Shown: positions 52,142 through 59,742 of the stretch, one piece after another
Layout: each line of letters opens with the position of its first letter
Position numbering within the stretch: position 1 is the first letter of the stretch
Assembly: GCF_900143005.1 (NCBI RefSeq)
Contig: NZ_FRCS01000004.1
Span: forward strand, 1-64,000
Length of the DNA: 64,000 nucleotides
Source: Cryptosporangium aurantiacum
Lineage (GTDB): Bacteria; Actinomycetota; Actinomycetes; Mycobacteriales; Cryptosporangiaceae
Direction: 5' to 3'
Translations under genes and position numbers: made by a program
The notes under the pieces: model-generated
What the model saw: only the letters and a program-made list of their open reading frames with translations
Told to the model about the DNA's origin: nothing
The model's database searches: none

Positions 52142-53677
52142 TCAGTCGGCACGCGCCTGTCGGCTCAGGCCAGCCAGCGCTTCCGGGCGAGAGAGGCGCA
52201 CTATGCCGACCCAGACGAGGCCGATGAGGAGCCCGCCGGCGATGCTTGCCGGGATCAGCCAACCGTAGGTGTGGCCTGCGGGTAGCAGGGCGGGCAGCCG
52301 AACGGTTCCCACGACCACGACGAATCCTGTGGTCAGGAACGCGAACATCGCCGCGACGAGCCTGCCCTCCCAGCCGAAGAAGCCGGCCTCTCCTTCATCG
52401 GTGCGCAAGAGCCATACGATTGTGGCCAACGAACTGATGGTGAGCACCGCGGTGATGGCCAACCCACTTCCCACCAGCAGATAGAGGACGATCTCCGAGG
52501 GCTGGCCGGCGGCGGCCAGCAAGGCGACGGCACCCGCGGTCAGCGGCGCGATCAGCCCAGCGGACAGCGGAGCGCCCCCGTTGAGCCGTGGCTGTAGCCG
52601 CGCTGTCATCACTCGGTCTCGCGACAGGCCGCTGAGCTGGCGGGCGACGACTTGGCACAGAACCACGGCGCTGGCCAGGCCGCCGAGGATCAGCGTCCTG
52701 GTCAGAGCGTTCACGACGGTGTCAAGGTGGTCTCCGCCGACTGCTTGCCGCGCCACGGTGACCGTGAACGGCTCCCCAGATCCCCCGGTGCTGCCTTCGA
52801 GCTGACCCGTCGCTGCGGCGACGATGTTGGCCGGTCCGACGACGACGCTGGTCGCCCACGCACTGATCAGCAGAGTCGCCGTGGTGATGGCGTAGCCCGC
52901 GAGTGTCGCTCGGGGAACGGTTCGACTCGGTGTGACCACCTCCTCGGAGAAGCTGGAGCCGATCTCTGATCCGATGAAGTTCGTGACCGCCACGCAGAGT
53001 GCCAGCGAGAACGATCCGGTGAGAAGGCCCGCGGGATCCAGCGCTGCGGCGGCGGCGGTGTCGTCCGCCGGGTGGAGGACGGCCAGGACACCGAATGCGA
53101 GTACCACCGCGACTTGGAGGATGACGACTATGGCGACACACCTTGTGAAAACGCGCAGGGGGACACGTTCCACGGCGATCAGGACGCCGACGAGAAGCAC
53201 TATGAGCAGCGAAATCGGAGCGTCGACGCCGATCGCGTCGAAGAGCTGCCCGGTCAGACCGCCCGCCAGCACAATAAGAAAAGCAGCCAGCAGGCCGATG
53301 TACCCCGCAATGGACAGAGTTGCCACTCCGAGTCCGGGAATCGGGCCTAACGCCCGGGAAACGAGGGCGTAGAGTCCACCACGGTGTCGGATTCGACCGG
53401 CGACGCTCATATTTCCGATCGCGAAAGCGCAGAGACACAATCCGGCGATGGCCATGGTCAACGGCACGCCCTGGGAGCCGGAGAATTGGTAGCCGGTGGG
53501 AACCGCACCCAGCATGAGCACGACTGGCCCGTGCGATGCGACGATTATGCAGAGTAGCTGCCTCCCGTTCAGCGCAGAGCCCGGCGCCGCCGCCCCGGGT
53601 CTTCTTGCCGAATTCCTGTGCGTGGGAAAAGGTCTTTGCGTCGCGGACACGAAGTGAGGACCGGATCTGCCGGACAC
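52142..53677 (-). CDS. APC-family permease
   Basis: 511 residues; start GTG 53677 with AGGAGG five bases upstream (a longer frame reaches 53830 but begins with an Arg-rich stretch). About twelve hydrophobic segments. The N-terminal block GPVVLMLGAVPTGYQFSGSQGVPLTMAIAGLCLCAFAIGN, RGGLYALVSRALGPIPGLGVATLSIAGYIGL, and NFIGSEIGSSFSEEVVTPSRTVPRATLAGY match the amino acid-polyamine-organocation superfamily. It exchanges or imports an amino acid or amine; the substrate is unknown. A palindrome and a promoter-like TATCCT lie upstream. Confidence 0.85.
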   Translation of the reverse strand: MSGRSGPHFVSATQRPFPTHRNSARRPGAAAPGSALNGRQLLCIIVASHGPVVLMLGAVPTGYQFSGSQGVPLTMAIAGLCLCAFAIGNMSVAGRIRHRGGLYALVSRALGPIPGLGVATLSIAGYIGLLAAFLIVLAGGLTGQLFDAIGVDAPISLLIVLLVGVLIAVERVPLRVFTRCVAIVVILQVAVVLAFGVLAVLHPADDTAAAAALDPAGLLTGSFSLALCVAVTNFIGSEIGSSFSEEVVTPSRTVPRATLAGYAITTATLLISAWATSVVVGPANIVAAATGQLEGSTGGSGEPFTVTVARQAVGGDHLDTVVNALTRTLILGGLASAVVLCQVVARQLSGLSRDRVMTARLQPRLNGGAPLSAGLIAPLTAGAVALLAAAGQPSEIVLYLLVGSGLAITAVLTISSLATIVWLLRTDEGEAGFFGWEGRLVAAMFAFLTTGFVVVVGTVRLPALLPAGHTYGWLIPASIAGGLLIGLVWVGIVRLSRPEALAGLSRQARAD

Positions 53678-53806
53678 GGAAGCCTCCTGCTCAATTCGGC
53701 ATCGTCGCCAGGGCAAGGCTCGACCAATACGTCGACGCGCGATTCCGCAATAGCGGACGTGGCATTGAAGAGGGCCTAGGATAGCCCTGACCACACCTAG
53801 TGCCAC

Positions 53807-53822
53807 ACGAATAGCTATTCGT
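53807..53822. promoter_or_regulatory. 16-bp palindrome upstream of the permease gene
   Basis: ACGAATAGCTATTCGT, perfect. An imperfect stem (AGGGC...GCCCT, 53771-53788) holding a TATCCT -10-like box on the minus strand lies between it and the permease start. Probable operator plus promoter of the permease gene. Confidence 0.5.
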
Positions 53823-53929
53823 CTTCCCAATAGCTGTCATCCGCATCGGAAATGCATCGTCGATGCGTGGGCAGCGAGGAAGCGCGGGAGCCGCGCTCAC
53901 CTGCGCTGTAACGCTGTCGATCGCGGCCC

Positions 53930-54235
53930 AAGTTGTCGAACAACACTTCCCGCTCCGAACGCCCTTGCCGACGGGCCGGCGCAGCCACCTCGTCGAACTC
54001 AGACATCACTTGCACGAGCACACCATCGGCGCGCCCGACCTTGACCGCGACGGTCTCGCCCAGCACTTCTACGTGGACGACCACGCGCACCAGTGCCGTC
54101 TTGCAGCGCGGCGACTCCCGGACGCCGGGTGCTGGTGTAGGCATAGGACGCACCGGCCTCCAGCAGCGCGCTCAGCACACCCGGCCAGAACCGCGGATAT
54201 GCGGCAGGCCGAGGCTCACCGACCTGCACCTTCAA
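53930..54235 (-). pseudogene. C-terminal fragment of larC (nickel-pincer cofactor/UPF0272 protein)
   Basis: Two blocks of LarC are visible in different frames. PRFWPGVLSALLEAGAS (about 54200-54150) matches the middle of LarC. RVVVHVEVLGETVAVKVGR...MSEFDEVAAPARRQGRSEREVL (about 54090-53941) matches its C-terminus. The region between them (about 50 residues, usually with the MKKGRPAHTL motif) is missing, and a frame change lies near 54150. No N-terminal two thirds is present. LarC inserts nickel into the lactate racemase cofactor; this fragment cannot function. Confidence 0.6.
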
Positions 54236-54589
54236 ACGACTTCGAGCTCCTGCCGAGCCACGAACACCCCACGCCGGCGAAACGCCGCGGGCGCGTGGAC
54301 CACCGCGTCGACGCTGGCCGCCCGAGTGTTGAACGGGAACCAGAACGTTCGCAAGGAGCGGTCGTCAGCCCAAGACGGCGCCGCGTGCTGGTCCTTCGCA
54401 GCCAAGTGCTCAGCGAGCGCCGCCAAGAAGACGTCCCAGCGCTCGTCGCCAGTCTCTGGAGGCTCAACCTCAAGCAGGGCAAGCCGAGCTGAAGGCGGTT
54501 CCCACCCGTACTCGGTCAGAAACTCTGCAACCAGCCGCCAACAGCCACCCCAACCGAGCGATCGTCAGCGGCCGATAGGGCTCGACCAT
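54232..54589 (-). pseudogene. toxin-antitoxin-associated conserved protein, frameshifted
   Basis: ATG 54589 starts MVEPYRPLTIARLGW in one frame; the rest, GCWRLVAEFLTEYGWEPPSARLALLEVEPPETGDERWDVFLAALAEHLAAKDQ through the end FWFPFNTRAASVDAVVHAPAAFRRRGVFVARQ, is in the next frame. Joined, it resembles a family of actinobacterial proteins that sit next to AbiEii-like nucleotidyltransferase genes. One extra base (or two lost) near 54540 breaks it. A shortened product could start internally at TTG 54426. A sister copy is at 56836-57030. Confidence 0.65.
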
Positions 54590-54757
54590 GCCCCTCCCCT
54601 GTAGTTGCATCGTTCGCTCGACACCCAGCGCCCAGTATGCATGTGTACTAGCGTCCACGTGCCCTCGGAGGGTGAGCTACGACTGGAGATCGTCGCCGAG
54701 GCTAACTCCACTCGCGGAAGAGCGATACGCGAGTTACCTGAAAGAGAAGGAGGGGCC

Positions 54758-55081
54758 ATGAGCCCTCATGGCTACGACCGGGACGCTTTCCTCAACGAAT
54801 TCTTCCCCGACCCCGCCGACCGCGCCGAGGTCGAGGCGGGCGCCGAAACACTCATCAACGTCTCCCGCGCTCACCGACTCGCAGAAATGCGCAAGCGCCT
54901 CGGCCTGACGCAAGCCGAGGTCGCCAAGCGTATGAACGTGCGCCAGGAACGCGTCTCGGCCATCGAACGTGCGAACGTCGACGCCAGCGAACTCAGGACA
55001 CTCGCGGCCTACATCAAGGCTCTCGGCGGCAGGCTCGAAATCGTCGCGGACTTCGGCGGCGAGCGCCTCGTCGTCGGCTAA
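54758..55081 (+). CDS. XRE-family HTH antitoxin-like protein
   Basis: 107 residues from ATG 54758 with GAGAAGGAGG upstream. The N-terminal tail has FLNEFFPDPADRAEVEAGAETLINVSRAHRLAEMRKRLGLTQAEVAKRMNVRQERVSAIERANVDASELRTLAAYIKALGGRLEIVADFGGERL, the HigA/MqsA-like antitoxin layout (HTH near residues 48-85). No HigB/RelE-type toxin gene is seen immediately upstream, so it may be an orphan antitoxin left after toxin loss. The reading frame is intact. Confidence 0.8.
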   Translation: MSPHGYDRDAFLNEFFPDPADRAEVEAGAETLINVSRAHRLAEMRKRLGLTQAEVAKRMNVRQERVSAIERANVDASELRTLAAYIKALGGRLEIVADFGGERLVVG

Positions 55082-55417
55082 GCGGGAACCAGCAGCAGAC
55101 GCCGGATCCCATCTCGTTCCACGACCAGGATTATGAGGACTCACGGGCGTAGCACTGCGCGGATCAGCGAGACGCAGGTCGACGCGCACCGTCGAGCGCC
55201 GAATACTTTGCTGTAACCGAAGCCTTTCGTGCGTGCCGTCATCCCGATCTATGAGACACCGATCCCACAACCCGCTCGGCGCGCCGATAGGCATGCATCG
55301 ACGTCGATCGTGCCGGTCTACATGGCGCGCGGGACCGCCGACCACGGTGACCGGACTCGGTACCTTGAAGGCCCAAACCGCAGGGTGCGGTCCAAGACGG
55401 CGGTTGGGGAGGCGCGG
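55082..55417. other. gap with repeat copy 1
   Basis: 335 bp between the XRE and MntA genes. It holds repeat copy 1 (55130-55213) preceded by a decayed tRNA-like stretch (TTCCACGACCAGG). Nothing else was recognised; a promoter for MntA must lie in the last part. Confidence 0.5.
55130..55213. repeat. 85-bp dispersed repeat, copy 1
   Basis: Begins ATTATGAGGACT and ends GAATACTTTGCTG. It shares most positions with copies at 56165 and 58179, including the block CTGCGCGGA.CAGC and GACGCAG.TC...CGCACCGT. Only a trace of the tRNA fragment found beside the other copies remains to its left. Confidence 0.8.
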
Positions 55418-55726
55418 GTGCACGAGAACGTGGCGACGAAACGCGCGGAGATCGAGGCGCTCTGCCGCGACTACGGCGTGCGCCGCCTCGACGTCTTCGG
55501 CTCGGCCGCCGCTGGCCCGTTCGATCCCGCCGCGAGCGACGTCGATGTGCTCGTCGAGTTCGACTCGACGCGAGACACTGACTACGTCGAGTCCTTCTTC
55601 GGCCTCAAAGAAGGCCTGGAGGCCGTACTGGGTCGGCCGGTCGATCTCGTCAGCGTGACCAGCATTCGCAACCCATATTTTCGCGAAGAAATCCTGCGCA
55701 CCAGGGAAAACGTTTATGCCGCGTGA
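55418..55726 (+). CDS. MntA-type minimal nucleotidyltransferase (antitoxin of an MNT/HEPN pair)
   Basis: 102 residues from GTG 55418. The nucleotidyltransferase motif VFGSAAAGPFDPAASDVDVLVEFD (GSx10DxD, residues about 25-45) is intact, followed by FFGLKEGLEAVLGRPVDLVSVTSIRNPYFREEILRTRENV. In MNT/HEPN modules this protein adds AMP to the HEPN RNase and silences it. The HEPN gene follows with an 11-bp overlap but is frameshifted. Confidence 0.85.
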   Translation: MHENVATKRAEIEALCRDYGVRRLDVFGSAAAGPFDPAASDVDVLVEFDSTRDTDYVESFFGLKEGLEAVLGRPVDLVSVTSIRNPYFREEILRTRENVYAA

Positions 55727-56062
55727 CTCGCGTACTTACCTTGGGACGCTCTGCACGCCGCTGAACTAATCAAGCAATTCAGCACGGGGCGCACGTTCGC
55801 CGAGTACCAGGCTGACGCGATGCTACGGTCTGCCGTGGAGCGACAGTTCGAGATCATTGGTGAGGCGCTGAACCAGCTCTCAAAATTTGATCCGGAAACC
55901 GCTGCCCGGATCCCGGATCTACCGCGTGTAGTGGCCTTCCGCAAAATTCTAATTCACGGTTACGCCACCGTAGATGACATCCTGGTATGGCAGCTCGCCA
56001 CCGACAGACTCTCCGAACTCGAACGAGTCGTGCGGATGCTGCTTCCCGAGAACGGGGACTGA
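55716..56062 (+). pseudogene. HepT-type HEPN toxin gene with a one-base frameshift
   Basis: ATG 55716 reads MPRDSRTYL. The rest, WDALHAAELIKQFSTGRTFAEYQADAMLRSAVERQFEIIGEALNQLSKFD...PRVVAFRKILIHGYATVD, lies in another frame, so one base is missing near 55742 (TACCT(T)GGGAC). The HEPN RNase motif RKILIHGY (Rx4HxY) is intact downstream. A shorter product from ATG 55820 would keep the motif but lose the first helix. The frame break suggests toxin inactivation, while its MntA partner is intact. Confidence 0.75.
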
Positions 56063-56127
56063 TCCGTCCAGGAGCCAAGCCTCTGCTGTACCAACTCATC
56101 GTCAAGGCACGACGAGTGCGTGTTTTG

Positions 56128-56172
56128 TGGTGGGGCGGGTGGGGCTCGAACCCACGACCAAGGGATTATGAG
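56128..56172 (-). pseudogene. 3' half of a CAU-anticodon tRNA gene (integration remnant)
   Basis: On the minus strand: CTCATAATCCC (anticodon loop CTCATAA), TTGGTC, an intact T-arm GTGGG-TTCGAGC-CCCAC and CCGCCCC-A-CCA. The 5' half (acceptor strand, D-arm, first half of the anticodon stem) is absent: the bases before CTCAT belong to the repeat, not to a tRNA. This is a classic mark of an element inserted in the 3' end of a tRNA gene. Confidence 0.75.
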
Positions 56173-56249
56173 GACTAAGGGGTCTAGCGCTGCGCGGACC
56201 AGCGAGGACGCAGCTCAGCGCGCACCGTAGAGCGTCGAATACTGTGCTG
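56165..56249. repeat. 85-bp dispersed repeat, copy 2
   Basis: Runs from ATTATGAGGACTAAG to ATACTGTGCTG, directly joined to the tRNA 3' fragment (8 bases of the anticodon loop are shared). It is similar to copies at 55130 and 58179. Confidence 0.8.
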
Positions 56250-56304
56250 TAACTTCAGGGCGGAATCCATAGAGGACCGGAGCGCTAACGAGTCGATCCG
56301 CCGG

Positions 56305-56835
56305 TCACTCGTAGCCGAAGACGTCCTCAAGGGTGCGGTGCGCCCTCGGTGGCACCTCCTCGTCAGGGAAGACCTCAGCGCATACTGCCAACAACTGCTC
56401 GACGTCGGCCAAGTCGAGGTGCTTGACCAAGAAGCGGATGTCATCGACATCCCGGCGCATCGCCGCGACCACCTTCATAGCCAAGAGATGCTCTGGCGAA
56501 GCCGCAACCCCTCGCAGCCCAGGATGATCGAAGACCCTCGCCGCATCGGGATCGCCGCGTGGTGCGACATAGCTGCTCGCCTGCTCGTTCAACCACCATC
56601 GGGCAAACCGAGTTCGTCCGCTACCGCCCGCGCCTCGACCAGGACAACGCCCTGTGGCCGTAAGACCCGCGTCAACGTCGCGGGTCGACCGACGCGCGTC
56701 ATAGGCAAGCACCATCGCCGTCCCGCCGGAGATGTACAGGTCCGCGATTTACACTGCGGCGCGCCAGCGGTCGCCAAGGCGCCGGAACGCGTCCTCGATC
56801 GCCGGCCGGTCGAGAAACGAGTCACTGCCGCTCAC
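56305..56835 (-). pseudogene. AbiEii/DUF6036-like nucleotidyltransferase, multiply disrupted
   Basis: Reading from GTG 56835: SDSFLDRPAIEDAFRRLGDRWRAAV then stop TAA (56751-56749), then IADLYISGGTAMVLAYDARRSTRDVDAG. A 22-residue stretch follows in another frame (RPQGVVLVEARAVADELGLP), then the first frame again with WWLNEQASSYVAPRGDPDAARVFDHPGLRGVAASPEHLLAMKVVAAMRRDVDDIRFLVKHL. The family keeps GGxAM and DVD motifs, both still visible. A stop and two compensating frameshifts make it a pseudogene. Confidence 0.75.
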
Positions 56836-57030
56836 GCGACATCAAGCTCCTGAGCCGCTGGCTCCTCCGCCAGCAGGTGAGGTCGGACGTCGGCCGACTC
56901 CTAGCGGTACTCCTCCAAAGCTCCGCCACCCAACGCCCCCGCTCCGAGTCGGCGCTCGACCGAAGTCCTTGGCCAGGCCGGGCAAGCGTCAGCGGCTCGT
57001 AAGGACGGATCGACGCGTTGCCTTGCACGG
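56836..57030 (-). pseudogene. degraded partner of the AbiEii-like gene
   Basis: From GTG 57030: ASIRPYEPLTLARPGQ...GRWVAEL in one frame, then EEYR, a stop, and ESADVRPHLLAEEPAAQELDVA in another. It corresponds to the N-terminal half of the protein at 54232-54589 (RPLTIARLG, WRLVAEFLTEYGWEP) and lacks its C-terminal FWFPF...AFRRRG domain. With the following AbiEii-like pseudogene it forms a decayed two-gene module. Confidence 0.6.
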
Positions 57031-57073
57031 ACTCAGGATAGCCGAGTCAACCTTTCCGGCACTCTACGGGAGC

Positions 57074-57970
57074 CTAGGCCAAACGCAGCGTGGTCACGTT
57101 CGACTGACCATCACCCCGTCCATCGGACCAGGTAACAGTGCACTTGACCTGACTTGCCATTCCCAGAGCAGCAAAGAGTATAAGCCGAATTGACGCACCA
57201 GGTGCGATGATTTCCACGTCGGCACCCGTACTGGAATTTGACCTGTGGATGTCCCATGGCGGGCTATCGGGTTCAGATGACTCGAACTTGACGCTGACGT
57301 TTTCAGCCGGCACCTCACCAGTGTTCTCAAGAACCAGGTACCAGTTCCGGCTAGTCCGAACCCGTCCCTTACTGTCCGTCCTGACGCGATCTTCTGATAC
57401 AACCCTGGGAATGATGAGGGCAGCCGACGTTGGCTCCGGCAACTCCATCCTCGTTCGGGTGATCTCGCTCTGCACTGCGGCCACCAGAATGGTCTCCACC
57501 TGGTTTCCGAGAGTTAGGTCATCTTCATACTCAAGGATCAGGGCTTTGGAAGTAAGTCGCTTTAGATACTCGTCGAGCTTCACCGCCTGCTGCAGATCTA
57601 TATTCGATCGCGACACCTCGCGATTCGATCGGAGCACAGCAACGTACTTACCCGCTTCCCCGAGTCGTTCGATCTCCTCCGCCGTTCCAGATTCTGCGTT
57701 GCTCGTCGGAGTTCCCAGCCGATTAGCGAAAATCGCGATACAAAAGTCGCATCGATCTACCAGTTGCCGATTCAAGAGATCCTGCGGCGTTCCGCCGAAC
57801 TGCGCCGCGGCATGCGTCCCCCAAGAAATTGGCAATACGACAGACGCAAAGCGCTCTCCGTACACGCCGTTCCAGCGATTAATAGCATGGTGAATCACGG
57901 TGAGGTCACTTCGTGGCACGTCGCCAGGGCAAGAGATCAGGACACGACGTACGGATGCGCTGAAGGCCAC
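57074..57970 (-). CDS. SSPGDV/TIR-like domain protein with C-terminal Ig-like domain
   Basis: 298 residues from GTG 57970, AGGAG before the start. Residues 5-160: RRVLISCPGDVPRSDLTVIHHAINRWNGVYGERFASVVLPISWGTHAAAQFGGTPQDLLNRQLVDRCDFCIAIFANRLGTPTSNAESGTAEEIERLGEAGKYVAVLRS, a Rossmann-like alpha/beta domain of the DUF4062/TIR-like sensor group with a conserved ESGTxEEIE acid pair. Residues about 200-298 are a beta-rich, Ig/FN3-like domain (RNWYLVLENTGEVPAENVSVKFESSEPDSP, CTVTWSDG). The function is unknown; relatives occur in anti-phage and NAD-consuming systems. Base composition is lower in GC than the chromosomal genes. Confidence 0.65.
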   Translation of the reverse strand: MAFSASVRRVLISCPGDVPRSDLTVIHHAINRWNGVYGERFASVVLPISWGTHAAAQFGGTPQDLLNRQLVDRCDFCIAIFANRLGTPTSNAESGTAEEIERLGEAGKYVAVLRSNREVSRSNIDLQQAVKLDEYLKRLTSKALILEYEDDLTLGNQVETILVAAVQSEITRTRMELPEPTSAALIIPRVVSEDRVRTDSKGRVRTSRNWYLVLENTGEVPAENVSVKFESSEPDSPPWDIHRSNSSTGADVEIIAPGASIRLILFAALGMASQVKCTVTWSDGRGDGQSNVTTLRLA

Positions 57971-58142
57971 GGGGATTCTCCTGCTGGACGGTGTCGTCAG
58001 CCGGACAACATAGTCGAGGTGTGGGCACCGGTCGACCGCCAAACGGTGGCCCAATGAGCCCTCGCTGGGCGCTCGGTAGGACTGCGGCTCGCGTGCGCAC
58101 GAGGCCAGCACACGAACCAGCGGGACGGGAGTGCACGTTGCC

Positions 58143-58186
58143 TGGTGGGGCGGGTGGGCTCGAACCCAGATCCAAGGCATTATGAG
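58143..58186 (-). pseudogene. 3' half of a CAU-anticodon tRNA gene, second remnant
   Basis: Minus strand: CTCATAATGCC, TTGG, then a T-arm with CTGGG-TTCGAGC-CCA (one stem mismatch) and CCGCCCCACCA. As at 56128, the 5' half is missing and the sequence passes into the repeat. Slight decay suggests an older copy than the one at 56128, or recombination between element ends. Confidence 0.7.
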
Positions 58187-58263
58187 GACTAACGGACGTG
58201 GCGCTGCGCGGACCAGCAAAGACGCAGGTCGGCACGCACCGTAGTGCGTTGAATACTTTGCTG
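58179..58263. repeat. 85-bp dispersed repeat, copy 3
   Basis: Runs from ATTATGAGGACTAACGG to GAATACTTTGCTG. It carries the same central block as copies 1 and 2 (GCGCTGCGCGGACCAGC, GACGCAGGTCGG, CGCACCGTAG) and is joined to the tRNA fragment at 58143. Confidence 0.8.
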
Positions 58264-58509
58264 CTGAAGACGCTGGCGGATCCGCTTTAGATCGAATCGC
58301 TCCTGAGTCGATTCGACTCCGTTGCCGTGCGAGTGCAGCGATCTCGCCCTGACCCTCTTGGTCTGAGACATGGAGTGGGGGAGGGAGCGAACGGACTGGC
58401 TGTCCGCCGGGGATCCGGGACAGCACCCCTGGCGCGTCCTGAAGGTCGAATGCTCAGTAAGCAAGGGCAGGGCGCGTCATGGCAAGCGGGCTGCTCAAAG
58501 AGCAGTACG

Positions 58510-59727
58510 CTATGCGCTCCTGGTCTGATCGTTTATGACAACCAGTATGGACTCTGCCAAGGATCCTATCCACTCGATTATCTGCATTACCTCCGAGACG
58601 GATATTGCCGCGCGCCGGCCAGGGTGGCGAGGATCGGCATCGTATTCATGGGCAATCTTATTGCGACGATTCACAATATCTTTTAGTCGACGCTGTACCT
58701 CAGTTCCTGAAATATCTTCTGCCGCACCTCCGCGCTGGGATAATACCCTTGCAACAGAGTCCCATAGCCTTCCCGTATCAGCGACTAGACCGAAGGCTTC
58801 TTTTATCTTCTCGGGCTGCTGATAGGTGAGGTGACCACGAGTGTCCTTCAAGCGTTGGTCGATCGCATCCGCAATGGAAATCTCGCCAAGCGATATCCGC
58901 TCATGCTGATCAAGGGTGACGGAGAACGAGAGGTAGCCCTTCGGTTTAGGTGAGTCAGATTCTCCGGCTAGCGCGATCATCCCGGCACGAACCTCTTGGC
59001 GACCCCAGTAATCAAGCGCTGCCACTGCTTGCACCCATGCGGCCCTGTAGACGTCCGATACCTCGAAGGATCCCACTTGCAATTGACCCAGATGACGTCC
59101 TGCGGAGGCCAATCTTCGAGCGTACGCCAAGTCTCGGTTAAGCCCAGCTATCGCTTCGCCTCGCTCAGGTACGGAGGACGGTATCTCGACCGTCGGCTCC
59201 AATGCGTCGTCCTGGTACGCCGCTGCGGACATGTCGCCGGCCAGCGAGGAATCGCCCAGAACCTTCTCAGTTATTTGCCTGACTAGGTCTGTACCACCTA
59301 GATGAGTAACCATAGGAAGGGAAGGCAGCCCCACCAGCTCTGGCTCAAGCAGACTCCTGGGGACATCCTTCCGCAGCCACCGAACCGCTCGGACATGACG
59401 GACCCCAGACACTACGTCGGTTCGGAAGTCGTAATCACCGACGACTTCGGCAACGGCAACATCGAGGCTGGAGCGACGGAACTGCACGACTAAGTCACCA
59501 ATCGACATGCCCGACCTGAACTCGTACAGTTGATCAACATAGCCGGCGAGCGTCTTTCGGTCCGCAGACGGATACGCTGCTCGGACAACCTCCCGGACAT
59601 CAGCCAGTGTGTAGAGTTCAGCAAGGTCATCAACTGCTGGCCATCCCACGGCTATTAGATCCTTTGCCAGCAGATATTCATCGCTTTCGCTGATTCGCAC
59701 AGCGCGGACTACCCATGCCTCCGGCAT
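58510..59727 (-). CDS. two-domain protein: Mrr-N-like domain fused to RiboL-PSP-type HEPN RNase domain
   Basis: 405 residues. Residues 1-140: AWVVRAVRISESDEYLLAKDLIAVGWPAVDDLAELYTLADVREVVRAAYPSADRKTLAGYVDQLYEFRSGMSIGDLVVQFRR, like the N-terminal module found on Mrr-type restriction and EVE/PUA-like proteins that read DNA or modified bases. Residues about 225-405 are helical with the HEPN motif RNKIAH (Arg355, His360; Rx4H) and QQPEKIKEAFGLVADTGRLWDSV, as in RiboL-PSP-HEPN RNases. It probably cleaves RNA once a DNA- or complex-sensing front end fires. It is the last gene of an operon with a ParA ATPase and a SAP-like protein, 15 bp after the latter. Confidence 0.7.
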   Translation of the reverse strand: MPEAWVVRAVRISESDEYLLAKDLIAVGWPAVDDLAELYTLADVREVVRAAYPSADRKTLAGYVDQLYEFRSGMSIGDLVVQFRRSSLDVAVAEVVGDYDFRTDVVSGVRHVRAVRWLRKDVPRSLLEPELVGLPSLPMVTHLGGTDLVRQITEKVLGDSSLAGDMSAAAYQDDALEPTVEIPSSVPERGEAIAGLNRDLAYARRLASAGRHLGQLQVGSFEVSDVYRAAWVQAVAALDYWGRQEVRAGMIALAGESDSPKPKGYLSFSVTLDQHERISLGEISIADAIDQRLKDTRGHLTYQQPEKIKEAFGLVADTGRLWDSVARVLSQRGGAAEDISGTEVQRRLKDIVNRRNKIAHEYDADPRHPGRRAAISVSEVMQIIEWIGSLAESILVVINDQTRSA

Positions 59728-59742
59728 ATCACACCCTCATGG

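Larger units (their letters stand above)
57971..58509. other. gap with tRNA fragment and repeat copy 3
   Basis: 539 bp between the TIR-like and HEPN-fused genes. It contains the 3' tRNA fragment (58143-58186) and repeat copy 3 (58179-58263). The remaining bases show short minus-strand frames that end in the repeat; none was supported as a gene. Confidence 0.5.

Noticed and set aside
53863-54492. 209-residue plus-strand open frame in the 54 kb zone
   Set aside because: It is antisense to recognisable LarC and TA-associated protein blocks and has no motif of its own.
56128-56172. Functional tRNA-Met gene
   Set aside because: Only the 3' half is present; there is no D-arm or 5' acceptor strand on the adjoining bases.
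55130-58263. CRISPR array
   Set aside because: Three 85-bp repeats separated by 1-2 kb of coding DNA, with no regular spacers or cas genes.
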